The position numbers and the translations under genes are program-made. Below, one piece after another: positions 9,344 through 16,185 of a stretch of DNA of 64,000 nucleotides. Origin of the DNA: JANQEU01 sp965242805 (GTDB taxonomy: Bacteria; Bacteroidota; Bacteroidia; Cytophagales; Cyclobacteriaceae). The notes under the pieces were generated by a model. It saw only the letters and a list, made by a program, of their open reading frames with translations. It did not search any database and was not told where the DNA came from. The DNA is taken from the NCBI GenBank assembly GCA_965242805.1, contig CBDETD010000002.1, forward strand, positions 4,402,001-4,466,000, in the 5' to 3' direction. How positions within the stretch are numbered: the first letter of the stretch is position 1; each line of letters opens with the position of its first letter.

Positions 9344-10339
9344 TCAATTTCCTACAATCTCATCCATCACCCGGGCTGTTCTGGCAGCTGATGTACCTGT
9401 ACTGGGACACTTACCTAAACCAAGTAGTTCATTCACGATGGTTTGGATCAAGGGCCGTTGAATATGTGGAGAGATATCAAATTCAAATCGCTGAGGTTTT
9501 TTACCATCTATTTCCAGGGTCACAGCATGATCCCCAAAATATGGGAACGAAATCTGACCTCGACTACCAACGATTGTGGTTAATTCTTCGTCAGATGATT
9601 TACCAGTTGTAAAACACCACACTCCCGTTCCCACAACCCCATTTTCAAACTGAAATGAGCCTACAGTAATGTCATCAGCATCATAAGCTCCTGCTTGATT
9701 GCTTGTAAAACCTGATGCCTTCATTATTGGACCAAATAAGAAATCCAGAATGTCTAGTTGATGGCAAGCCAGATCAAAGAAATATCCTCCGCCAGCAATC
9801 TCCGGTGTGGTACGCCAATTATCAACCTGACCTGATGCTCCCACGATATCTGGTTCCAATGTCTTATTCAGCTTTATGGAGACATACCTTACGTCACCAA
9901 TGGATTTTTGATTCAATAGTTCTTTTATCTTAAGAATATTGGGAAGGCTTCTTCGGTAATAAGCTACAAAGAGGGGCACATCATAATTTTCACATATTTC
10001 AATCATCTGGAGGCATTCCTTGTGATTCAGTGCCATCGGTTTTTCTACGTATACCGGTTTACCACATTTTGCTACCTTCTCAGTATAATCCAGATGAGAG
10101 CTCGGTGGTGTGGCAATATATACTGCGTTAACCTCAGAATCCTCAATCAAAGATTGAGCATTATTAAACCATTTTGGCACATTATGGCGACTGGCAAAAT
10201 CTATGGCTTTTTCCTCATTACGACGCATAATAGCTATCAATTCGGAATTGTCTGCTTTTTGTAGTGCTGGGCCACTTTTGACCTCACATACATCACCTGC
10301 GCCTATTATTCCCCATCGAATTTCTGATAGTTTTTCCAT
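9344..10339 (-). CDS. Gfo/Idh/MocA family oxidoreductase
   Basis: A 331-aa NAD(P)-dependent sugar dehydrogenase-type protein without signal peptide. The Rossmann domain opens with WGIIGAGDVCEV. The family EKP motif is present as YVEKPMAL, followed by the C-terminal alpha/beta domain with GGGYFFDLACHQLD, which carries the usual catalytic His region. The likely chemistry is oxidation or reduction of a sugar or inositol hydroxyl. It is the middle gene of the - strand set AKR, Gfo/Idh, TIM barrel, and the neighbouring lyases suggest a role in uronate or deoxy-sugar metabolism. The family is secure; the substrate is not. Confidence 0.88.
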   Translation of the reverse strand: MEKLSEIRWGIIGAGDVCEVKSGPALQKADNSELIAIMRRNEEKAIDFASRHNVPKWFNNAQSLIEDSEVNAVYIATPPSSHLDYTEKVAKCGKPVYVEKPMALNHKECLQMIEICENYDVPLFVAYYRRSLPNILKIKELLNQKSIGDVRYVSIKLNKTLEPDIVGASGQVDNWRTTPEIAGGGYFFDLACHQLDILDFLFGPIMKASGFTSNQAGAYDADDITVGSFQFENGVVGTGVWCFTTGKSSDEELTTIVGSRGQISFPYFGDHAVTLEIDGKKPQRFEFDISPHIQRPLIQTIVNELLGLGKCPSTGTSAARTARVMDEIVGN

Positions 10340-10380
10340 TTTAAGATTGAAATTGAGCCAGTCAAATAACCCTCTGGAAC

Positions 10381-11445
10381 CTACTCTTTCTTGATAATCA
10401 CGGGTATTTGGTGGGTATGAGGTGGTTGAAATTCATGTTTATTAAGATTTCCTTTCAAAGCAATATTCATCCACTCATCAGGATAACCATGACTGGCTGG
10501 AAGTAAATCAGTCAATGTCTTATAGGGTTCAGGGTCAATGTCCCAATCACCTGCTATTAGGGTATCTTCTATTTGCTTAACGGTACGAGCTCCTACCACA
10601 ACTGACGAAACCGAATCCTTGTGAAGTAGCCAGGAAAGTGCAAGAACCGATGGTGTAACCTGTTGTTTTTTTGACATATCGACTAATTTGTCAACCAGTT
10701 TCAAAGCATCATCCATCCAAAACCTAGGAACTAAAAAACTAGCCAATTTAGCATGTCTGGTTCCATCATCGGGTTCATTCTTTCCCTGATATTTTCCAGT
10801 TAGCAGACCACTGGCTAAAGGACTCCAGGGTGTGATTCCCACACCTCCATCAATACATGCAGGTAAAATTTCTGTTTCTATGTCACGCCTTATTAGATTG
10901 TATAAATATTGGCCGGCTACGAATTGAGCACAATTATTATTTTTAGCTAGTGTGTTGTATTTGGTCACCTGCCAGGCGAACCAATTGGAGCAGCCTATAT
11001 AACGTACCTTCCCGGATCTTACAAGATCATCAAGTGCCATTATGGTTTCTTCAAGTGGAGTGAAGGGATCTGGTCCGTGGACATAATACAGGTCAATGTA
11101 ATCCATATTCAATCGTTTCAGACTCGCTTCACAGGCGTCGAAAATATGTTTTCGACTGAGTCCCCTGGCATTCACATCTTCGGATGTTGGAAACCAACCT
11201 TTCGTAGCAATTACCAAATCAGATCGGGAATAGTTTTTTATAGCTTTTGCCAGGAACTCTTCAGAGACTCCGGCAGAATACAGGTCTGCCGTATCGATAA
11301 AGTTTCCTCCACTTTCAATGAATTTTGAAGTGATGTATGCGGATTCCTTTTCATCGCAACCCCATTCCTTATTTCCGAATGTCATAGTACCGAGGCACAG
11401 ACGGGAGACTAATAGGCCAGATTTGCCTAAATATCGATATTTCAT
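10381..11445 (-). CDS. aldo/keto reductase
   Basis: ATG at 11445 (MKYRYLGKSGL) is the standard start for the family; the longer frame to 11484 adds an unrelated extension. The 354-aa TIM barrel contains the catalytic tetrad: Asp51 and Tyr56 in FIDTADLYSAG, Lys82 in IATKGW, and His123 in YVHGPD. A C-terminal NADPH-binding segment reads SSVVVGARTVKQIEDT. It resembles the YajO/Tas group of NADPH-dependent reductases. It is first in the - strand operon, 41 bp before the Gfo/Idh gene. In an alginate locus it could reduce the 4-deoxy-5-keto uronate monomer, but such reductases are usually SDR proteins, so this is speculative. Confidence 0.9.
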   Translation of the reverse strand: MKYRYLGKSGLLVSRLCLGTMTFGNKEWGCDEKESAYITSKFIESGGNFIDTADLYSAGVSEEFLAKAIKNYSRSDLVIATKGWFPTSEDVNARGLSRKHIFDACEASLKRLNMDYIDLYYVHGPDPFTPLEETIMALDDLVRSGKVRYIGCSNWFAWQVTKYNTLAKNNNCAQFVAGQYLYNLIRRDIETEILPACIDGGVGITPWSPLASGLLTGKYQGKNEPDDGTRHAKLASFLVPRFWMDDALKLVDKLVDMSKKQQVTPSVLALSWLLHKDSVSSVVVGARTVKQIEDTLIAGDWDIDPEPYKTLTDLLPASHGYPDEWMNIALKGNLNKHEFQPPHTHQIPVIIKKE

Positions 11446-11612
11446 AGATACTCTTTTTGTCGTAATTATAATCCCTGAATACATCTGAGGGTAGGATAAA
11501 TGTCATGAAAATCGGAGAGTTTTATAAGAAGGAATTTTCAGATAACTGATTGACACATTGATCAAATACAAACCCTCATCTGACAAAAGTCATACCATAC
11601 AATCCTATTTTG

Positions 11613-11642
11613 TTGTAATGCCTGACAGCTATCATAGTTTTT
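11613..11642 (+). promoter_or_regulatory. candidate Bacteroidota-type promoter
   Basis: TTG at 11613 and TAGTTTTT at 11635 are separated by 19 bp. The Bacteroidota consensus is TTG, about 19-21 bp, then TAnnTTTG, so the -7 box misses only the final G. The start would be near 11648. Confidence 0.3.
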
Positions 11643-11690
11643 AGAGGCATTTTTCGCAAACTTGATTAACAGTAATTGAATCATATCAGA

Positions 11691-11713
11691 CCGCCATTCG
11701 GCGGACTTTTTTT
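11691..11713 (+). terminator. rho-independent terminator without an upstream coding gene
   Basis: CCGCC, loop ATTC, GGCGG (11691-11704) is followed by AC and seven Ts. It reads rightward, yet the nearest gene to the left is on the other strand. It therefore cannot end a known coding transcript and points to a small RNA or an attenuated leader. Confidence 0.55.
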
Positions 11714-11773
11714 GATAGGATAAGGTGAGGCAGGAAAGCCCGTGAATGGTTTCTGACCAAACGCTAAATTCCT

Positions 11774-12211
11774 ATGCTGAAAAAGATCTTCCTATCATTT
11801 ATCGTATTATCTCTACCGTTCTCCGGAACCGGGCAAGACACATTGCTGCACGTCATTAACTCAGGGGTAGGGGAGCTTAATACTGAAGAATTCTCGCTTA
11901 ATTATTACATCGGAGATTTTATTTATGAGTCCGATGGCACACCTAATTTTAGTTTGATCCAACAAGAACTAATGGATCAAATCAAAGTCCACCCAAATCC
12001 TGTTAGAAATACCCTCTTCATCAAATCTGAAATTCCAAATCTTGGAAAGTACAGGGTATATGACATGAATGGAATGCTTAAAAAACAGGTACTTCCCAAT
12101 GTTGGTGAAATTGACTTTTCGCAGTATCCTGAAGGGATTTATTTTCTGGAAGCCTGGGATGTTCAGGAACAACTCATTGGTACGTTCAAAGTGATCAAAA
12201 TCTCATTTTAA
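11774..12211 (+). CDS. short secreted protein with type IX secretion C-terminal sorting domain
   Basis: A 145-aa protein with a signal peptide (MLKKIFLSFIVLSLPFSG). From about residue 74 there is a typical Por-secretion sorting domain: VHPNPVRNTLFI, then YRVYDMNGML, IDFSQYPEGIYFLE and a GTFKVIKISF end. Only about 50 residues separate the signal from the sorting domain, so it is little more than a secretion tag with a short passenger. It ends 6 bp before the first giant repeat protein. This may mean co-transcription, and perhaps that it helps sort or anchor those proteins, which show no such domain themselves. Confidence 0.75.
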   Translation: MLKKIFLSFIVLSLPFSGTGQDTLLHVINSGVGELNTEEFSLNYYIGDFIYESDGTPNFSLIQQELMDQIKVHPNPVRNTLFIKSEIPNLGKYRVYDMNGMLKKQVLPNVGEIDFSQYPEGIYFLEAWDVQEQLIGTFKVIKISF

Positions 12212-12217
12212 TCCATT

Positions 12218-14146
12218 ATGAAAAGATACCTCTACTCTTTTATCCTGATAGTTTTATCAGGGGTATACCTCATGGCGCAGGCTCCTCAGGCCTTCAATTT
12301 CACAGGATTTGCAAAAGGAAAGCGTGGCCATCCCTTGATTCTGAAAGAAATAACTGTCCAGGTGTCTATCCTGGATGAATCAGAAATCGGCCCCGTACTG
12401 TATCAGGAGATCCATCAAACTTATACGGGACTTATTGGAAGGTTTACGGTCAAGATTGGTAGAGGCGATCCGGATCTGGGCTCCTTTGCTGACATTGACT
12501 GGAGTACCGGCTCCAAATTTTTAGAAATCGCCTTAAATAGAGTTGGTAGTGAACTGTTGGTCCAAGGGGTGATTGAGCTATTGTCTGTTCCGTACGCACT
12601 TTATGGGGAGGACGCTGATTCAGATCCTACCAATGAGATCCAGGATCTGTTCCTGGAGGAAAACCTGTTGGTAATCACCGACAATGATGGAGCAACTGCT
12701 ATTGACCTGACACCTTACCTTGAAGATAAAGATGAGCAACAGCTAAGTATTGATGGATATGAATTGACGTTAAGTAACGGGGGCACAGTGATCCTACCTG
12801 ATAGCGCCAATGACGCAGATGCAGATCCCCTGAATGAAATTCAGACTATTGGGCTGGATGGTCACTTCCTGAATATTGTAGGTGGAAATACAATTCAACT
12901 ACCAGATAGCGCCAATGATGCTGATTCGGATCCTGGCAACGAGCTCCAAAGCTTGTTGTTTGAGGGTACTGAGATCAGTATTTCAGATGGGAATACTATT
13001 GACCTGTCTGTTTTGCAAGATGGTGTTGACGATGAAGATAGCGATCCATTGAATGAACTTCAGCTACTAAGCATAAGTAATGATACTATCTTCCTGAGTG
13101 ACGGTGGTTTTGTGAAGTTACCACCTTCGACAGCGCTGACCGGAATATATTTTTATGCTGATAAAGATGGGGACGGTTTCGGCAATCCATTTTCCCCGGT
13201 ATATGTTCCCTCCGGAGTATCGGCACCATTAGGATTTATAATTGATGATCTGGATTGTGATGATGAAAACCCAGGGATCAATCCGGATGCAACGGAAGTT
13301 TTGGGAGACGGTATAGATTCAAACTGTGATGGAATAGATGGGACCATCGAAGGATTGGACATTGATGATGATGGAGACGGATATTCGGAAAATCAAGGGG
13401 ATTGTGATGATGGGGACGCATCAATTTCACCGGATGCCACAGACATCCCGAATGATGGAATAGATCAGGATTGCAATGGTGAGGACTTTATTCAATACTG
13501 GGATGCGTTCATGCTAAGCTGGGGTCATGACAAGTTGAAGGTGGTAGCAGAGGTTAAGGAAATTACGGGTTTAGGATTAAATGCGGCTAAGGCTCTTGTT
13601 GATAATGTTCCGGTGACAATCGTGGAAAGAGTATCTCAGGATTCTGCCTGGGTAGTGAAAAGTCTTCTGGAGGAAGTAGGAGCTGAAATGATAGTACAGC
13701 TTCATGAATTGCCCAACTTGCCCAATGTGGATGATGATGGAGATGGATATACAGAAGAACAAGGTGATTGCGATGACTCCAATTCACTCTTTTATCCGGG
13801 AGCAATAGAACCATGTGAGCATGGGTTCGATAAAAACTGTGATGGACTTGTCGGGACTTGTGATTCCGACAATGATCTTGACGGTTACACCGAAAACCAG
13901 GGAGATTGCAATGATAATAACCCTGGATCAATCCTTCAATTCCGGATATATGTGAGGATGGAATTGACCAAAATTGTGATGGTACAGATGCAGTCTGTGG
14001 TGTTGACAATGATGGTGATGGTTTTGAGGTTTCTGAAGGAGACTGCAATGATGATGACAATACGATTTATCCGGGAGCATCGGAGATACCTTATGATGGG
14101 ATCGATCAGAATTGTGACGGGGCTGATGACATATTGTATGATGTGA
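12218..14146 (+). CDS. 5' part of split MopE-repeat protein, with first L7/L12-like domain
   Basis: Residues 1-20 are a signal peptide (ending LMAQ). Residues about 22-130 are the Bacteroidota surface-protein N-terminal beta domain (APQAFNFTGFAKGKRG, ending LLSVPYALYG). Residues 135-305 hold polar repeats of the type DADSDPTNEIQDL and SNGGTVILPDSANDADAD, typical of fibre-like surface proteins. From about 310 come MopE-type repeats with the pattern DDDGDGYxxxxGDCDD, PGA, DGIDQNCDG. Residues 428-498 are an L7/L12-like insertion. The true frame ends at about residue 570 (codon at 13925). The final 73 codons, rich in Met, are out-of-frame reading of repeat DNA and not real protein. Confidence 0.7.
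   Translation: MKRYLYSFILIVLSGVYLMAQAPQAFNFTGFAKGKRGHPLILKEITVQVSILDESEIGPVLYQEIHQTYTGLIGRFTVKIGRGDPDLGSFADIDWSTGSKFLEIALNRVGSELLVQGVIELLSVPYALYGEDADSDPTNEIQDLFLEENLLVITDNDGATAIDLTPYLEDKDEQQLSIDGYELTLSNGGTVILPDSANDADADPLNEIQTIGLDGHFLNIVGGNTIQLPDSANDADSDPGNELQSLLFEGTEISISDGNTIDLSVLQDGVDDEDSDPLNELQLLSISNDTIFLSDGGFVKLPPSTALTGIYFYADKDGDGFGNPFSPVYVPSGVSAPLGFIIDDLDCDDENPGINPDATEVLGDGIDSNCDGIDGTIEGLDIDDDGDGYSENQGDCDDGDASISPDATDIPNDGIDQDCNGEDFIQYWDAFMLSWGHDKLKVVAEVKEITGLGLNAAKALVDNVPVTIVERVSQDSAWVVKSLLEEVGAEMIVQLHELPNLPNVDDDGDGYTEEQGDCDDSNSLFYPGAIEPCEHGFDKNCDGLVGTCDSDNDLDGYTENQGDCNDNNPGSILQFRIYVRMELTKIVMVQMQSVVLTMMVMVLRFLKETAMMMTIRFIREHRRYLMMGSIRIVTGLMTYCMM
13499..13711 (+). other. first ribosomal L7/L12 C-terminal-like domain inside a secreted protein
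   Basis: Residues 428-498 of the upstream frame. The core reads VKEITGLGLNAAKALVDNVP, then VKSLLEEVGAEMIV. This matches the L7/L12 C-terminal fold signature (TGLGLxEAKxLV, P, then a final helix with LEEAGAxV). It lies between two MopE-type repeats and contains no cysteine. Confidence 0.8.
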
Positions 14147-16095
14147 TCCTTGAATCAGCCGGACATCAAAAAACTGAAGTTATTCAAGTGGTCAGAGCTT
14201 TGACTGGATTGGGTTTGTCTGCAGCCAAAGACCTGGTTGATAGTGCCCCGGTTGTTTTCGAATCAGGGATTTTTGATACCGAAGCTGAATATATTCAAAA
14301 TGAATTAGAAGCAGTTGGTGCGATAGTCCAGGTGATTCCATCTCAAAATATTGACCTGGACGGAGATGGGGTCACGATAGCCCAAGGTGATTGCAATGAT
14401 AATGATCCTTCAGTCTATCCCGGAGCCACGGAGATCCCGGGAGATGGTATTGATCAGGACTGTGACGCTGGATACATATGTCCGGATGATGGTATTCTAT
14501 GTACCGCAGAAGTATATAATGCCGATGACAATTCCTGTAGTTCGGTGATTGATGCGGGCATGTGTTTGATCGATGGTATTTGTTATATATCCGGAGCTAC
14601 TGATCCGGAAAACAGTTGCATGGAATGTGACCATTCATCAAATTCAACCGATTGGACACCTCGCCAGGCGGGAGTTGCTTGCGATGACGGAGACACCTGT
14701 ACCGGAGACACATACTGCGACGGTACTGGTCAGTGTGTAGGATCACCTATTGATTGTGATGATGGAGATCCGGATACTGAAGACACGTGTGATGGAGCGA
14801 GTGGATGCGTCCATACTCCGATTGACAACGATCTGGATGGTTATCCTCCTTCTGTCGATTGTGATGACACTGATCCCAATATTTTTCCTGGAGCAGTTGA
14901 GGTATGCGGGGATGGCATAGATCAGGATTGTGACGGTGAGGACCTTCTTTGTCCTCCTTTAGATGTTGACAACGATGGAGATGGTTTATCCGAAAATCAA
15001 GGAGATTGTGATGATTCAAATCCCAATGTCTATCCTGGAGCCAATGAAATATGTGATGGTTTGGATAACGATTGCGACGGTCTGACCCTCCAGGGAGAAT
15101 TAACAGATATTGACGGAGACGGTTCACTTGCCTGTTTGGATTGCAATGACAATGATCCTAATAATTATCCTGGAAATACAGAAACCTGTGATGGTTTGGA
15201 CAATGATTGCGACGGTTCACCTGCATCGTTTGAGGTGGATGCAGATGGGGATGGATTTTTAGTCTGTGATGATTGTGATGATAATGATGTCGATATAAAT
15301 CCCGGAGCTACTGAAGTGTACGATGGAGTGGACAATAACTGTGATGGATCAATCGATGAAGGTGTTGGTTATCCCACCGCATTCGATTGGAGGGTAGAGA
15401 TCCCAGGATCGATCTCACCTGTAAAGCAACAGGGAAATTGTGGTGTATGCTGGGTTTTTGCTCCACTTGGTATGATCGAAGCCAGGGCAAACATAGAGGC
15501 TCACAGGAATGTGACCACTATGCCACTTTATGATCTTTCTGAAAAGCATGTGATGTCCTGTTACAATGATATAATTGATCCGACATGGACCTGGTGCAAT
15601 GGAAGTTATCCACCCAATACTCTGAAGTTTGTCAGGGATCATGGAGTTTTGTTGGAGTCCTGCTATCAGTATGATATTCTTTGGGGTCCATCAAATCCGG
15701 AGCCCTGTCCAACCGATTGTGTGGATCCATCCATTCCCATGGACAAACTCAGGATCAATGGGTATCAAATTATATATAATCCTTCCATTGAGGACATAAA
15801 AACAGAGATTGAGGACAATGGTCCTGTAGTTATCACTTTTGACGTGTATGATGATCTTCAAAGCTATTCATCGGGAATCTATTCTTATACATCTGGTGGT
15901 TTACAAGGTGGCACCGCAAGGATAATTGTGGGGTGGGGAAGCGAGGGTACAACTGATTATTGGATTGTCAAAATGGATTGGGGGGACAACTGGGGAGAGA
16001 GTGGCTATGTCAGAATGAATATGGTTAGCAGTAATATCAGATACGACTATATATATGTAACAACGGGCAGCAGCTATCTGGATCCTGAAATATGA
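14134..16095 (+). CDS. 3' part of split MopE-repeat protein: second L7/L12-like domain and papain-like domain
   Basis: The first codon of this open stretch, TTG 14134, is not a real start. The coding frame extends back to about 13927. Layout by local residue number: L7/L12-like domain 2-69; a MopE-type repeat; a Cys-rich segment (about 120-230); four more MopE-type repeats (about 230-410); then a C1A papain-like domain (about 412-640). The nucleophile region QGNCGVCWVF keeps the Gln and Cys439. The histidine position reads GGTARIIVGWG (Thr594) and the asparagine position IVKMDWG (Met614). His and Asn are thus lost and peptidase activity is doubtful. No type IX sorting domain is seen at the C-terminus. 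Likely extracellular; role unknown. Confidence 0.7.
   Translation: MYDVILESAGHQKTEVIQVVRALTGLGLSAAKDLVDSAPVVFESGIFDTEAEYIQNELEAVGAIVQVIPSQNIDLDGDGVTIAQGDCNDNDPSVYPGATEIPGDGIDQDCDAGYICPDDGILCTAEVYNADDNSCSSVIDAGMCLIDGICYISGATDPENSCMECDHSSNSTDWTPRQAGVACDDGDTCTGDTYCDGTGQCVGSPIDCDDGDPDTEDTCDGASGCVHTPIDNDLDGYPPSVDCDDTDPNIFPGAVEVCGDGIDQDCDGEDLLCPPLDVDNDGDGLSENQGDCDDSNPNVYPGANEICDGLDNDCDGLTLQGELTDIDGDGSLACLDCNDNDPNNYPGNTETCDGLDNDCDGSPASFEVDADGDGFLVCDDCDDNDVDINPGATEVYDGVDNNCDGSIDEGVGYPTAFDWRVEIPGSISPVKQQGNCGVCWVFAPLGMIEARANIEAHRNVTTMPLYDLSEKHVMSCYNDIIDPTWTWCNGSYPPNTLKFVRDHGVLLESCYQYDILWGPSNPEPCPTDCVDPSIPMDKLRINGYQIIYNPSIEDIKTEIEDNGPVVITFDVYDDLQSYSSGIYSYTSGGLQGGTARIIVGWGSEGTTDYWIVKMDWGDNWGESGYVRMNMVSSNIRYDYIYVTTGSSYLDPEI
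14137..14340 (+). other. second ribosomal L7/L12 C-terminal-like domain inside a secreted protein
   Basis: YDVILESAGHQKTEVIQVV, then ALTGLGLSAAKDLVDSAP, and a last helix NELEAVGAIVQV. This is a nearly full-length match to the C-terminal domain of L7/L12, including the opening xDVIL strand. It is flanked by MopE-type repeats on both sides. Confidence 0.88.
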
Positions 16096-16185
16096 ATTCA
16101 GACTTTCATCCTTTCTGGTGAATGACAACTTCTAGAGGGGATTGCATTTCGGCACACTTCAAGTGACTTAAAAAGTAATTCGAAA

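Larger units (their letters stand above)
11446..11773. other. divergent intergenic region with promoter-like site and terminator
   Basis: A 328-bp gap between the divergent AKR gene and the sorting-domain gene. It contains a Bacteroidota-like promoter (TTG at 11613-11615, 19 bp, TAGTTTTT at 11635-11642) followed about 50 bp later by a hairpin and T-run reading to the right. No open frame of note lies between them. The layout fits a short RNA or a leader with early termination before the gene at 11774. Confidence 0.4.
12218..16095 (+). pseudogene. giant MopE-repeat protein gene split by a one-base lesion near 13926
   Basis: Read across a frame change at about 13924-13927, the two open frames join into one protein of about 1,292 residues. 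Before the lesion the frame reads GDCNDNNPG. The base-shifted frame continues at once with INPSIPDICEDGIDQNCDG, exactly the next part of the repeat. The downstream half keeps perfect repeat, L7/L12-like and papain-like coding, so the lesion is either recent, a sequencing or assembly error, or a functional frameshift. The intact neighbour at 16186 shares the signal, N-terminal domain, repeats and C-terminal domain, showing the ancestral layout. The two halves are described separately. Confidence 0.8.

Noticed and set aside
9214..9612. + strand frame overlapping the TIM-barrel and Gfo/Idh genes
   Set aside because: It is antisense to two well-supported genes and has no recognisable protein features.
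13499..13711. A ribosomal protein L7/L12 (rplL) gene
   Set aside because: The segment has no start of its own, lacks the L7/L12 N-terminal dimerisation domain and lies in frame within a secreted repeat protein.
14747..15127. Long - strand frame rich in His and Asn
   Set aside because: It is the reverse complement of GAT/GAC-rich repeat codons; similar His/Pro-rich frames appear opposite every repeat block.
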